Under the pieces are notes generated by a model. It searched no databases, was not told the origin of the DNA, and saw only the letters and a program-made list of their open reading frames with translations. Below, one piece after another: positions 1 to 11,700 of a stretch of 64,000 bases of DNA. Made by a program: the position numbers and the translations under genes. The stretch is taken from NCBI GenBank assembly GCA_050084985.1, contig JBITNC010000002.1, positions 36,146,001-36,210,000 of the forward strand, in the 5' to 3' direction. The DNA is from Nageia nagi (Eukaryota; Pinophyta). Numbering within the stretch: the stretch's first letter is position 1; each line of letters starts with the position of its first letter.

Positions 1-439
1 CAACTAACTCTTATATTACCTATTAAACTATTTGAGATAAATCAATTTAAATTCAATCATATATTTTCTCTTATTATTCTTATTATACATCATACAAAAG
101 GGCATAATATAACCATATAACTCCATGATCTTTGTAAAAATCATACTTGTCATTTATTTTAATTATTACACATTTATATATTCATCTTATGAAGGAATCA
201 TACTATCTAAATAATTTTCTCAAGCATATTATGTTAAGGATCATAAATATCTCATATGAAATACTAAGTTTCTTATGAAAGTGTGCATTGTATCATCTCT
301 AACTATCAATTTTGTACTCTTATTGTATCACTACACAACACCTTTATTTGAGAACCCAATAAGTATTCTTCTATGTATCTTATCAAGCAATTATCGTGCT
401 TCTAGAATAAAAGTATCTAAGGTCTTTTTCATAAAATCC

Positions 440-2230
440 ATTTTGTGTGTATCCTACAATCATTACATACCATGAAACTATTTTTCCATCATGTATCTTA
501 TTAAATAATTACTAGGCCTTGTGTATTCTTCCATATTTTGCATACATATCTACCAGGGCATTCAAAACCACAACATTTGATTTAAAAGTATCAAATAAAT
601 ACATCCACACATCCAATATAGGTTTTATGGGTATTTAGCATTGAAGTTCAAAGCTCCCTCATCACATCTTACATGACCAACAAGGTCAACAATGAATGTA
701 TAATGATTCATATAAGGAATAATGCAATAAGAATCACTTATGTTGTAAAGGTTTATTTTACATTTTGCATACTTATCTATCAGGGCATTCAAAACTATAA
801 CATTTGATTTACAAGCACCATGTAGACACATCCACACACCCAATTTAAGTTTCATGGGTATTTTAGTAGTGAAGTTCAAATATCCCTCATGATAGCCTAC
901 ATATAAAAGAAGGTCAACAATGCATGTATAATGATTCATCCCATAGTGAAATAAAAGTTACTCATATTGTAAGAGTTTGTTCTACATTTTGCATACATGT
1001 CTATCAGGGCATTCAAAATGAAAACATTTGATTAATAAGAACTAAGTAGACACATCCACACACCCAATTTAGGTCTTATGGGTATTTTGGTAGTGAAGTT
1101 CAAAGCTCCTTCATGATAGTCTACATGGTCAAGAAGGTCAACAATGCATATATAATGATTAATCCCAAGAATAATGCAATAAGATTTGCTCATGTTGTAA
1201 GGTTTGTTCTACATTTTACATACATGTTTATCAGGGCATTCAAAACCATAAATATTGATTTACAAGAAACAAACAAACACATCCATATACCCAATTCAAG
1301 TTTTATGGGTATTTTGGAAATGCAGTTCAAAGCTCCCTCATAATAGCCTAGATGACCAAGAAGGTTAACAATGCATGTATAATGATATATACTAAGAATA
1401 ATGAAATAAAAGTTGCTCATGTTGTAAGGGTTTGTTTTGCATTTTGCATACATATCTATTAGGGCATTCAAAATCATAACATTTGATATAGAAGCGATAA
1501 GTAGACACATCCACATACCCAATTAAGGTTTTATGGATATTTTGGCAATGAAGTTCAAATCTTCCTCACGATAGCCTACATGACCAAGAAGGTTAAAAAT
1601 GCATGTATGATGATTCATCTTAGAAATAATGAAATAAGAGTCCCTCATGTTGTAAGACTTTGTTCCATATTTTGCATACATATCTATCAGGGCATTCAAA
1701 ACCATAATAATTGATTTACAAGTGCCAAGTAGACACATTCACATAACCAATTAAGATTTTATCAATATTATTTATATCCATCATCCACTACACTTGTAGG
1801 TATGCATGCAAGTAGAACACACACAAAGATTATATTATCATGGTTGGTTCCCAAGTGCTTTATTAGATCAAAGATTCAAAGTACATGCCTATTGTAGCTA
1901 AGAATTATGTATCCTCCAATAATTGTAGTCCATGCAACTATATATGCAACATGTTTCTTATCATATAATTCCTATTCCTTATGTAATATTCCACACTTTG
2001 CATACATGTCTATCAGGGCATTTATAATCACAACATTTTGCATACATGTCTATCATGGCACATGCTAGAAGAATTTCGATAAAGGTTACAACAATTAATT
2101 TTAAGAATATAAATTGCATTTGCTTAAAATTTTGTAGGGCATTTTCAAAAAAAATATTTTGCAGGTATTTATGATCATTGTAGTCCATGAAACTATGTAT
2201 GCATCATGCATCTAGTTAAATAATTCTCAA
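440..2230 (-). pseudogene. Decayed PPR-protein fragments
   Basis: Minus-strand frames carry recognisable pieces of plant pentatricopeptide repeat proteins with no continuous gene. Visible pieces are HYTCIVDLLGHVGY followed by a KIPIKLELGVWMCL-type stretch, which matches the E-motif region of PLS-class PPR proteins (HYxCMVDLLGRAG...MPxKPDxxVWxxLL), and NALIDMYAKC, a standard PPR motif. At 1979-2188 there is ENALQNFKQMQF followed by an ACAMIDMYAKC stretch, again typical of PPR repeats. Stops and frameshifts break every frame, so this is a pseudogene. PPR proteins normally bind organellar RNA; no such function is claimed here. Flanking sequence at 1-440 and 2230-2650 has further weak similarity (for example the recurring catgaaactat...gcatcatgcatc block) but no clear frame. 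Confidence 0.75.
541..1750. repeat. Tandem array of ~227-bp PPR-derived unit
   Basis: The landmark agggcattcaaaa (or near variants) recurs at about 555, 782, 1006, 1233, 1461 and 1689, giving spacings of 227, 224, 227, 228 and 228 bp. Each unit encodes, on the minus strand, an E-motif piece followed by a NALIDMYAKC piece, an order that does not match an ordinary PPR gene, where the NALIDMYAKC repeats precede the E motif. The unit was therefore rearranged before it was amplified. A further diverged landmark sits near 2010. Confidence 0.85.
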
Positions 2231-3343
2231 ATCTTTATGTATTCTTGCATATTTTGCATACATGTTTATCAAGGCTTTCACAATAATAACTTTGATGAAA
2301 AATAATTTTAAACTATTCTTTGGTGGATGTCCATACCTTATTCTAGACCTCCCATGATGTAACAATATGATGTCAACAATTAACAACATTAGCTATTTGT
2401 ATAAATATTTATCAACAACACTTTTTGAAAAAAATGAAATGAAACTATGATGTCAATAATAATCCACTAGACATGTATGGTAACATGCAAGTAGAACACA
2501 TATAATGGCTATGTTAAGGTTATTTCTAAAGTGCTTCATCAGATTAAGGATTTTTAGGGCATTCTTATTATAGCCATAAATTACATGTCCTCCAATCATT
2601 GTATTCCATCAAAATATGTTTACATTGCATCTTGTCAAACAATACCATCAAGTAATCTTACAAGTTCTATATTGAACATATATGTTATACTTACATACTA
2701 TGTTATTTTTTAATGTTGATATGTGATTGTAGTTATAAAATACCATTTTGATAAGTTTGAAATCATTCTTATCTTAGTTAGTTTTAATTCCTACATAGGA
2801 ATTGATTATTGTGTAAAAGGTTTGATGCAACAACATTATACCATTCCAAATGTAGTGAATAAATGGATCTCCCACACCATGTTTAGGGTTTGATATTCTT
2901 AGTTGATAAAGGTTTTGATAATTAGATGTGGTGAAATTTGATCAACATATTAATCTAAGATCACACACACCATTTTGGCCTTAACCAATATGAAATACTT
3001 CACTCATGGGAATTTCATACTAGTTAAAATCAAAGTGATGTATGACCTTAAATTCAAATGAATATGGTGATAAGATTCTACCACATCTAATTTTTAAAAT
3101 CTCTCCATTAGCTAGAATACCAACCATATCAATTTATGTATTTGATCCAAAAGTCCCAGGATACCATCTTACCTTATCTTTTATGGTTAGGTTGGGTAGG
3201 GATGTTTAGACATTTTCCTATTATCGAGGGCTCAAGTTATCCATCATTCTGTTTCCATAACATATATTGATATTTAGTGAAGGCATAGTGAAGGAGCATT
3301 ATTGAGAAGCAATAATTGCTAAATATTTCTTAATTATTTATGA
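2231..3343. other. No gene recognised
   Basis: AT-rich sequence with no convincing reading frame on either strand. Weak echoes of the PPR-like landmark continue to about 2650. From 2650 to 3343 I see nothing I can name. Confidence 0.5.
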
Positions 3344-3430
3344 AACATCTATGTCAAAGTTAAATTTCACCTTGTTTATGATGTGGCCAGGTATAATGAG
3401 AATTTTTTTCAAATATCATGGACAAATATT
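3344..3430 (+). pseudogene. 5' part of a frame split by Copia A
   Basis: An open stretch of 29 codons ends with the codon ATT, which is the last three bases of the 5-bp target duplication. Counting the duplication once, the frame continues without a shift at 12907 and stays open to a stop at 13129-13131, about 103 codons in all. No family was recognised. It may be a fragment of a host gene, an upstream part of the neighbouring CACTA element, or a chance frame. Confidence 0.4.
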
Positions 3431-3907
3431 TGAAGGAATTAGACCTACTCTAATTCTCAAGGTCCAAGACTAGGAAACTCAATCATTCAACATAACACCA
3501 TTCACACAAGATAACACAAATATAATGTGGTTCCTCCATCCTTGGGAGTACATCCACAACTAGTTCTCTATTCTCAATCTATGCACCTCTTACTACAATT
3601 CTCTTCCTCTCCTACACAAACTAGTAGAGTAATCTTACTCCAAATCTTTGTTATGTTACAAGAGGAGAGGCCCTCTATTTATAGCTTGAGAGCACCTCCC
3701 TAACCTCCCTTTAACCCAAGGGTAAGGTTAGGGTTACAATAAATGTATGACCTAACTTTAACCTACCAACTAACCCCATGGTAAGGTCAAAGTCCACACA
3801 TAATAAAGAATTCAATTAATCCCTTAGGTATCTACATATCCTTTAAGTGATTAATTGAATTTACAAGGAGTTTAGATATTCACAATATTTCATTACAAAT
3901 TCTAACA
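3431..3907 (-). repeat. 3' LTR of Copia A
   Basis: 477 bp, near-identical to 12425-12901. On the element strand it begins TGTTAGAATTTG and ends in CA. It contains a TATA-like box (tatttata on the plus strand, 3676-3683) and the block gtggttcctcc...gggagtacatccac that recurs in the LTRs of B, C, E and the solo LTR. The polypurine tract (plus-strand ctcccccttaatgc) lies at 3908-3921, directly inside. Confidence 0.93.
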
Positions 3908-4394
3908 CTCCCCCTTAATGCAATATTGGGATAGAGCATAGAAGAGAGAAGAGAGAGAGTAAGAGAGAGTTCTCCTCCATAGAGATACAAGTGGAGATGA
4001 GAACATTTACATATTTGAGAATCTTTTTGAGAACTAGTTTGAGACTTACTACATTACCATTTGACAAAATGGTTTACAATACAATCATTAACCACAACTA
4101 GTTTCATTGTACATAGTAGTCAATCAACTTTAAGCTGACATGTGAGTCTCCATGAGCTTGCTTACACAAGGTGAGTAACCTGCATTTCTGAAGAAGATCT
4201 TGCATGCTACAAGCAACTCATGAACAAAATCAGTTAGATGCATCATATATTCAAATAAGAGAATCAAATAATGCCATCTTATAAAAATTGATCAATGGTG
4301 CACTATAAGTCATCACGGAGATGCCAAGCCATCACTCATAGTCACCTGTTGTATATAGACAAGTGTTGATTATTAATAGAGCATAAAAATTGTA

Positions 4395-4905
4395 CAAGTT
4401 TCTCACACAGAGCAAACTTACCATGGAGGTATAAAATGTACAACAAGTTCCTCACGCAGAGCAAACTTACCATGGAGGTATATTAATTATATGCTCAAAA
4501 AATTGTACAACAAGTTTCTCATGTAGAGCAAACTTACCACAGAGGTATAAAATGTACAACAAGTTTGTCACACAGAGCAAACTTACCACGGAGGTATAAA
4601 AATGTACAAGTTTGTCATGTAGAGAAAACTTACCATGGAGGTATAAAAATGTACAACAAGTTTGTCATGCAGAGCAAACTTACCACGAAGGTATAAAAAT
4701 GTACAACAAGTTTGTCATGCAGAGCAAACTTACCATGGAGGTATAAAATGTACAACAAGTTTTTCACACAGAGCAAACTTACCACGGAGGTATAAAAATG
4801 TACAACAAGTTTGTCACGTAGAGAAAACTTACCACGGAGGTATAAAAATGTACAATAAGTTTGTCATGTAGAGCAAACTTCCCATGGAGGTATATCATAA
4901 TCAAC
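4395..4905. repeat. ~54-bp minisatellite in the 3' non-coding part of Copia A
   Basis: About ten imperfect copies of a 48-58 bp unit with the core agagcaaacttaccacggaggtataaa followed by tgtacaacaagtttgtcac-type sequence. It lies between the RNase H stop and the polypurine tract. Copia B has about nine copies at 36010-36510. C (53680-53730) and E (about 63320-63380, plus strand) have one diverged unit each. Apparent reading frames across it are repeat artefacts. Confidence 0.9.
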
Positions 4906-4968
4906 ACACACTATATAACAACAACAAAAGAGCCTCTTAGAGGTGAAGTTGTCATCACTAACAAAAGT

Positions 4969-7900
4969 TCAAACTTCACTCCCCCTTGAGGGCAACTTCA
5001 CCAACCTGAGAGAATCCCTAAGCTTGCTGAACTGAGCTTTAGGAAGGGGCTTGGTGAATAAATTAGTGGATTTTTCAGTAGATGGATAATACTCCAAGTG
5101 TATGATGTCATCTAGAACCTTCTCCCTGATAAAATGGGATTGGATTTCCACATGTTTGGTTCTCCGATGGAACACAGGATTCTTAGCCAAAGAGATAGTT
5201 GATTGATTGTCTAAAGAAATAAGAGATGGGCTATTTTGCTTATACCCAATTTTGTTCAGAAGATGCCTCAGCCAAATAGCTTCTTGGGTGGCAACAGACA
5301 TGGCTCGATATTCAGCTTCAGTGGTAGAAAGAGTCACAGTAGGTTGCTTCTTGGAAGCCCAAGAGATAGCACCTGAACCAATGCTAAACACATATGCAGA
5401 GGTTGATTTTCTGTCATCTCTATCTCCCCCATAATTAGAATCTGAGAATCTAGAGAGAACAATTGAGGGCACTTTGGAATACTTAAGAGCAAGATCCTTT
5501 TTCCCTACCACATACCTCAAGATTTGCTTAACAGCATTGAGGTGTTCAACATATGGTTTTTGCATGAATCATGCCATCAGATTCACTTTAAAGGCAATAT
5601 CAGGTCGAGAGATAGTTAGATACAGAAGACTACCAATCAATTGCCTATAAGCTGTAGCATTAGCCAACTGAGAATCTGAGCTCAGAGATACAACGATTCT
5701 AGGAGAAATAGGTATTGCAACATATCTACACTCCTCCATTCCAAACTTTTGCAAGATGTCTGATATATACTTAGATTGACTAAGATAAGTACAATCTTTG
5801 TGTTGGTATACTTGCATCCCAAGATAGTAATGCAATAGAACTAGATCAGTTATTTCAAATGTTGCCTTCAGTTTGGATATGCACTCTTGGATGATTTCAA
5901 TATTATTGCCAGTTATGAGAAGATCATCCACATAAAAGAGAATTAAGACCATGTCTTTTCCTTGATTAAGTACATAGAGATCTGAGTTAGAGAAGCACTT
6001 GGAAAAACCAATATCTGTAAAAAATCCTAAAATTTTCTTGTACCATGCTCTAGGTGCTTGATTAAGTCCATACAAAGACTTCTTTAGCTTGCACACTAAA
6101 GACTCTTTTCCTTCTAGAATAAATCCTTCTAGTTGATTCATGTAGATTTCTACATCCAAGTCACCATTGAGAAATGCACTCTTGACATCAAGTTGGAAAA
6201 CTTTCCATCCTTGAGCTACAAAAAGAGCAAGGACTATCCTGACAGTAGGCATCTTGGCCACAGGAGCAAAGGTTTCCTCATAATCAATACCATATTTCTG
6301 AGCAAATCCTTTGGCCACTAACCTTGCTTTGTATTTTTCAATTTCTCCATCAGAATTGTACTTGACCTTGTATATCCATTTATTTCCAATCACATTTTTT
6401 TCATTGGGATAAGGAACCAAATCCCAAGTTTCATTTTTCATGAGTGCCTCATACTCAACTTTCATAGCTTCCATCCAACACTCTTGCTTGGAAGCTTCTT
6501 TGAAGGTTGATGGCTCATTCGTATTATCAATTTTGGCAAATAAAGATTTATTCAAGGTCATACTTCTTGTAATTCTCTGAGCTGGAGAATTTTGCTCTTG
6601 TGGTGTTTTCCCTACATGATCATCCAACCAGTTAGGTGCAGATAAAGAATCATCTAAATTAGACACCTCAGCATGAGAAGTCGTATCCTCAGGAGTTCAT
6701 TGAACTTGACATCCCTAGAAACAAAGACTATTTTATGGGATGAGGAGTAGAGCCTGTAACCTCTATGTTGATTATCATACCCCACAAAGATGCATTTTTC
6801 TGATCTTTTATCCAACTTCTTTCTTTTCTCTGAGGTAATGAAGGCAAATGCATCACAACCAAAGACCTATGAGATGTTAGGTTTCTTTCCTGTCCATGCT
6901 TCATATGGAGTTTTACCTTCAACTACTTTAGTAGGACACCTATTTAGGGTGTGAATAGCAGTGTGAACAGCTTCACCCCATAAGAAACTAGGAAGGTTAC
7001 CCAACATGCACCTTGCCATTTCCATAATGGTTCGATTCTTCCTTTCAGCAACTCCATTTTGCTGAGGGGTGTAAGGGATTGTGAATTGCTGCTTGATCCC
7101 ATGTTTAACACAATAGTCATTAAACTCATTGCTACTATACTCACCCCCATTATCAGATCTTAGCATCTTGATCTTAAAATCAGTTTGATTTTCAACAAGA
7201 GCCTTGAAGTCTTTAAACCTGTCAAAAGTTTGATCCTTGTGCTCAAGTAGATAACCAAATGTCATCCTACTGAAGTCATCAATGAAGGTCAGAACATAAG
7301 AAGCACCCCCTAGAGACTTAGTCTGAAACAGACCCATCAAATCTAAATGCACAAGCTGAAGTGGATGAGTAGCCCGAGTTGCCTTATCTTTTTCAAACTT
7401 TTGCCTAATCATCTTTCCTAGAATGCACCTTTCACAAAGACCAATTGTGGGTGAAATATTAGGTAAACCTTCCACAAGTTCTTGATTTTTCATATCTTGA
7501 ATACTCTTGTGGTTAAGATGCCCTAATCGTTGATGCCAAAGATTACCCTTTGAACAAACATTTGCAGCAAGACACATCTTTGGAGGAACTTGATCCACAA
7601 TATAAAGGTCATCCTTTATTGATCTTTTCATCAAGGTGGCAAGTCCTTTCTTAACACACCAGGAGTGTGACATAAACTCAAATGAGTATCCTTTCCTTGT
7701 AATCTAAATTATGGAGATAAGATTCATCCTTAGTTTAGGCACATAAAAGATATTATCAAGAACCTTTCCATGAATCTTCACACTCCCTATTCCTTGAACA
7801 TCAAGGACTGTATTATCACCTATCACAACTGTATCCTTCTTGTACTTATGAAAGTTTTCAAACTTATCCTTTTCATAACACATGTGATTAGTGCATCCTG

Positions 7901-8879
7901 AATCAACAATCCAATCATTTGAAATAGTTTGAGTCATTGAGTAGTAGGCAACAGTAGCAACATGCTTGTTCTTCTTTTTTTTATTGAAATTTCTCACATT
8001 TGCATTTCCTTTTCCTTTTTGAGCAAATTTGTTTTTACGACAATCATACTCTTTGTGCGTAAAGATGCCACAAAAGTTACAATTTACATCAAACTTTTCC
8101 TGAGGTGTTGGATTGCTTGATCCAGCTTTGTCATTCCTTTGCATGAAGTTGCCATTATTGTTGCCCTTTTTCTCATACTTCTTGAAGGTAGATGAGGATT
8201 TGCTATCTTTGAATTTATAATGTTTGAACTTCTTCTTCAAAGGAGTTTTGGTTTCTCCTAGAGCAATGTTATTGTCCTTTGGAGAAAAGTTTAATATTTT
8301 CTTATTCAAAGTTTCCTCATGCTTCAGAAGGAGTCTAGAAAGGTTATCAAGAGAGATGACATCTTCTTCATCATCGAGCCTAGTTTCCATAATCGTGACA
8401 AAGTTACTGAACTTTGTACAAAGGCTTTGAAGAATGATGAAGACCATGAACTCATCATTGATCCAGTTGCACCCACAGCCAACCAGTTATGTCTTGAGGT
8501 CAATGATTTTGTTCAAGTAGATAGAAGCACTTTTATCTTCACCTTGATGATATTGCAACAACTTTTGTAAAATGGTGAACCTCCTTGAAAATTTTAACCC
8601 AAGGTAAATTTTCTTCAGCCTATCCCAAGCTTCCTTTATTGATGTTGAAGAAGAGATCATGAGAAGAACGTCATCTGAAACTACACGATAAATCATTGAA
8701 GTTGCTAACTCATTCTTTGAGTTGTAGATTTCAAGAGCCTTCTCATCTGTAGGATCAACCATGTCTTCATTAACTATCTGCCACAGCTTCCTTGCTTGTA
8801 ACTCAACTCTCATACGAGGTTCCCATATGCCAAAGTTGGAACCATCGAGTATATGCTTGGGTATGAAGGTTTCAACCAT
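4969..8879 (-). pseudogene. Copia A gag-pol polyprotein, interrupted
   Basis: Reads right to left. Gag starts at the ATG at 8877-8879 (MVETFIPKHILDGSNF), with a UBN2/Copia-gag type body. A CCHC zinc knuckle (CNFCGIFTHKEYDC) lies near 8050-8100. The protease motif DSGCTNH is near 7890, and the integrase has the HHCC-type region (HQRLGHLNHKSI...CERC) plus the catalytic residues in HLDLMG, RSDNGGE and VAERKNRT. The reverse transcriptase carries the YVDD active site (near 5935), and RNase H ends at 4969 with the terminal PSRGSEV. Lesions seen are in-frame stops at 8487-8489, 7704-7706, 6867-6869 and 5569-5571, and a 1-nt deletion near 6693 relative to Copia B. It cannot make a full polyprotein as written. 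The downstream ORFs at 4969-5565, 5569-6666, 6867-7673 and 7704-8447 are pieces of this one frame. Confidence 0.93.
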
Positions 8880-8903
8880 TGCTACACAAAAGTAAATATG
8901 CAA

Positions 8904-9540
8904 TAAGAATAAAAAATTTTACAATTTACCATCTATACAAATCAAACATAAGTAAACATGTCCCACATGTGCAAACTTATAAACCAAGATCCATAGAAGG
9001 ATAAAGTTGGGGTTGTTTTCTTGTATAGAATTAGGCCTTCACCTGGATGCCCGCAAGGTGGAGCCCAGGTACTACCAGTCCTCAACCAGTTCACCTTGGT
9101 CAGTAATATACTCTCACAAGGAGAAGTACCAACTATTTTCCAAGGATCAGACGTATCTTGGACCGACCATTTTAATTATCTTGTTTAAGGTTTTCAATTT
9201 TCCTCCTAGGTTATCAGGATAATCCCTGAATGGACGTGCGAACATGTGGTATCACTACACACATGCTTGTCCACCTAATAGAGTTATGTTCAATCCAACA
9301 GAGGTCTTAGGGGCAATTAAGATGGACTTACCACCACTTGGCTCTTCGGACTAAAATGGCTCCAGTCTACCCTGTCCTCCCCTCGTGGCTCCCCAAACAA
9401 GTCATGTTGTGGAAAAGTACGTGCGGATGTGTTCATTTTAGGGGTTACTTTCAATATTTTGCATTTTGCAAGTATAAAGCAAATATGCAAAAATATAAAG
9501 TAAAGTAAAAAATACATCATCCACAAGAACTTGAAACCTT
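8904..9540 (-). other. Conserved leader segment upstream of gag, Copia A
   Basis: Non-coding, but closely matched in B (40490-41110) and recognisable in C (58130-58570). It includes the shared stretch around ccttcacctggatgcccgc and a block of TGxAxATG-poor sequence without long frames. Conservation in three elements of different age suggests a cis function in the leader, such as packaging, translation or splicing. That function is inference. Confidence 0.6.
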
Positions 9541-11062
9541 AAGAGTCCAATGGGTTTTGTACTAACCCCTAAAGGACATTTTACATTTTGCATACTTTGT
9601 TCAAGTTCATAAATTCATTCAAATACTTTAATGAATTTAAAAAAAGGCTAAATCCTACTTAGCATTAATCCATAGCTTAAACATGCATTATTCCATGACT
9701 TAAAAATTAAGTAATAAACATGCATCATGCATTATTTAACTTAAAATTTTAAGTACTAAGCATGCTTTATTCCTTAAACAAGATTAAGAGGCATGCATTA
9801 CAAATTTAGCATGCAAGATCTAGATAAAGTTTTAAGTAAAAATTATACAAATTCCCCCCTTTTCACTTAAAGTTTTATCCCTAAAAACTTGTATGCTAAA
9901 AATTGTCTTTTAAGTATGCATTTTAAGTAAATTTCCCTTGTTTACTTAAAAAATAGCATACTTAGATTACCTTAGCAAATTTTTTCTAAAAAATGTTTTG
10001 CCTAAGTAAATTACCATACTTAGAGAGAGAAAAAAATGCTAAGAGATTGACATTCTAGAAATTGCATGTGCACCTTAGTAAATGCAATATTAAAAATTAT
10101 TCTAAGCAAAGTCTAAAATATTCACTACTTTCCAAGTCTGCAAGAATTAAATGGAAAAAAAGAGGAGACCCATGCATAGTTAATGCTCCTTTTACCTCAA
10201 GCACTCCAAGTCAAAAAAAATAAATGCATATAGGTAAAGTAGTGATGGCTACCCTTCCCTTACCAAGAAGGAGTATACGTTGCCTCTTGGGAGTAATTAA
10301 ATAAGGACATAAAAAAAAATCAAACCCCCTCCTTAGTTGGTAAAATTAAATGCATGTTTGTACTTAAAAAAATGACCCCTTCCCTTTTTATTCTACCAAG
10401 AAGAGCATACGTTGCTTTTGGAAGTGCAAAAAATGCAAGTAGTCAACAAAAAAACTTAATGCTTCTAAGTGCATTAAATGAAAAAGAAGACTTGCAAAGG
10501 GTTGAGCAGCCATCACACTTAGCCGTGGGAAGCAGGATGACCTACATGGAGGCACTAGAGGACAGCCAATGGAGGGAGTCCAAGGTCAGCAATGGAGGTG
10601 ATGGTGTCCATGTGTAGGAGAAGAGTAGATGGCGAGGGAGGAGGGAGAAGGATACACGGAGGTGAGAGCTGGACCGTGACTGTGGATAGCCACGGGGGTC
10701 TAAATGGGGCTGGCGACTAAGAGGAGGAGCACATGCGCAACAAAAGACCATGGCCTTGGAGAGCACTGTAGGGGCAGTAGAGAGACATCATGTGAAGCTC
10801 ACAACAACAGGGAGAGGGAGAGGGCATAGTCTAGGCGTGCGAAGAGAGAATCATTTCTCAAGTGACTCCTTGACAACCGCTCATCGTTCCCATATAAGCC
10901 TTATGAATGGTTCCCATTCTACTGGAATGTGATAATTTTCATGGAATGGATCAACAGTAAAATGTTATTAAGCATCACTGACGTAGTTAGTCTATTGTTT
11001 TCTTCTAGATTGCTAAGTGAGTATATAGTTTCCTAGGGCTATTCAGTTTCATTCTTTTACAG

Positions 11063-11236
11063 GAGCTTGGCAAAGATGGTAGAATAAGCAACACAGTGAT
11101 TGTTTCAAGGAGTTTCAAGGAACAAGTCACTACTTACATGGCATTTGCAAATGCCTATCTAATTTGTGAGCTTTGCAGTCCATCACATCCTCACGCCCAT
11201 GCGCAAGTGTTGAAGAGTGTAGGGTGTAGTATGTAA
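11063..11236 (+). other. Unrecognised open stretch behind an acceptor-like site
   Basis: The sequence ttcattcttttacag|g at 11048-11063 looks like a plant intron 3' end. It is followed by 57 open codons beginning ELGKDGRISNTVIVSRSF and a stop. The frame lies antisense to Copia A. I do not recognise the family. It may be an exon of a captured host gene. Confidence 0.35.
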
Positions 11237-11499
11237 ATGTGCATTGCAAAGTTTAACGTGTTTCCTGAAGATAACTTAAGCAATTTTTCTTTTAACACAT
11301 GGAATAAGGCCAAGGTAGAATCCAATGTATTAGCAAAAAAAAGCAATCATGTAAGGAGAAAAAATTGCTCTAATGCAGGTGCATCGGTATGGCCATATCT
11401 TATAACGAAGCGTTGTAAGGGTGAAAGTTTTTGTTATGCATGCAGAAAGCTATCTAGAGATGACCTTTTTGCTTTGCGTTGGTTAAGGAGGTTTGTACA

Positions 11500-11700
11500 G
11501 GATGCCTCTTTGTCACATACGAGTGGGTTACCACCCCCAAGTATGAACCCAACAATGCCCAATATTGTGATATCATCCATGGCATTGAGCACGGAGACGC
11601 CTTGCCTGACCTCTGCAACTATACCCAGATTGTGGAAATCGCCAAGAGCATGGGATTCGAAGTTTTGGAGAAGGACTTGGCTCTGCCACCTACCCTACTT
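11500..11700 (+). pseudogene. SMT2-like sterol C-methyltransferase fragment
   Basis: The frame encodes GCLFVTYEWVTTPKYEPNN, then HGIEHGDALPDL, then IVEIAKSMGFEVLEKDLALPP. These match, in order, the region of plant 24-methylenesterol C-methyltransferase 2 just after the SAM-binding fold (V-S/T-YEWVTT, GIERGDALP, EIAK-VGFEV-EKDLA-PP). About 65 residues remain of an enzyme that normally has about 350. The catalytic SAM-binding motif is absent, and similarity ends near 11700, so it is a fragment with no enzymatic role. The upstream gtttgtacag|G resembles an intron acceptor, which suggests capture of genomic DNA rather than mRNA. It is antisense to the retrotransposon carrying it. Confidence 0.75.

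Noticed and set aside
1113-1343. Plus-strand frame of 76 codons in the PPR-derived array
   Set aside because: It is antisense to the recognisable PPR pieces and recurs only because the DNA is tandemly repeated.
4662-4871. Plus-strand frame of 69 codons with an internally repeated product
   Set aside because: The repeats are those of the 54-bp minisatellite in Copia A; no start context or homologue is apparent.
10542-10766. Minus-strand frame of 74 codons, Ser/Leu/Pro-rich
   Set aside because: It lies in purine-rich cargo DNA and shows only low-complexity composition.
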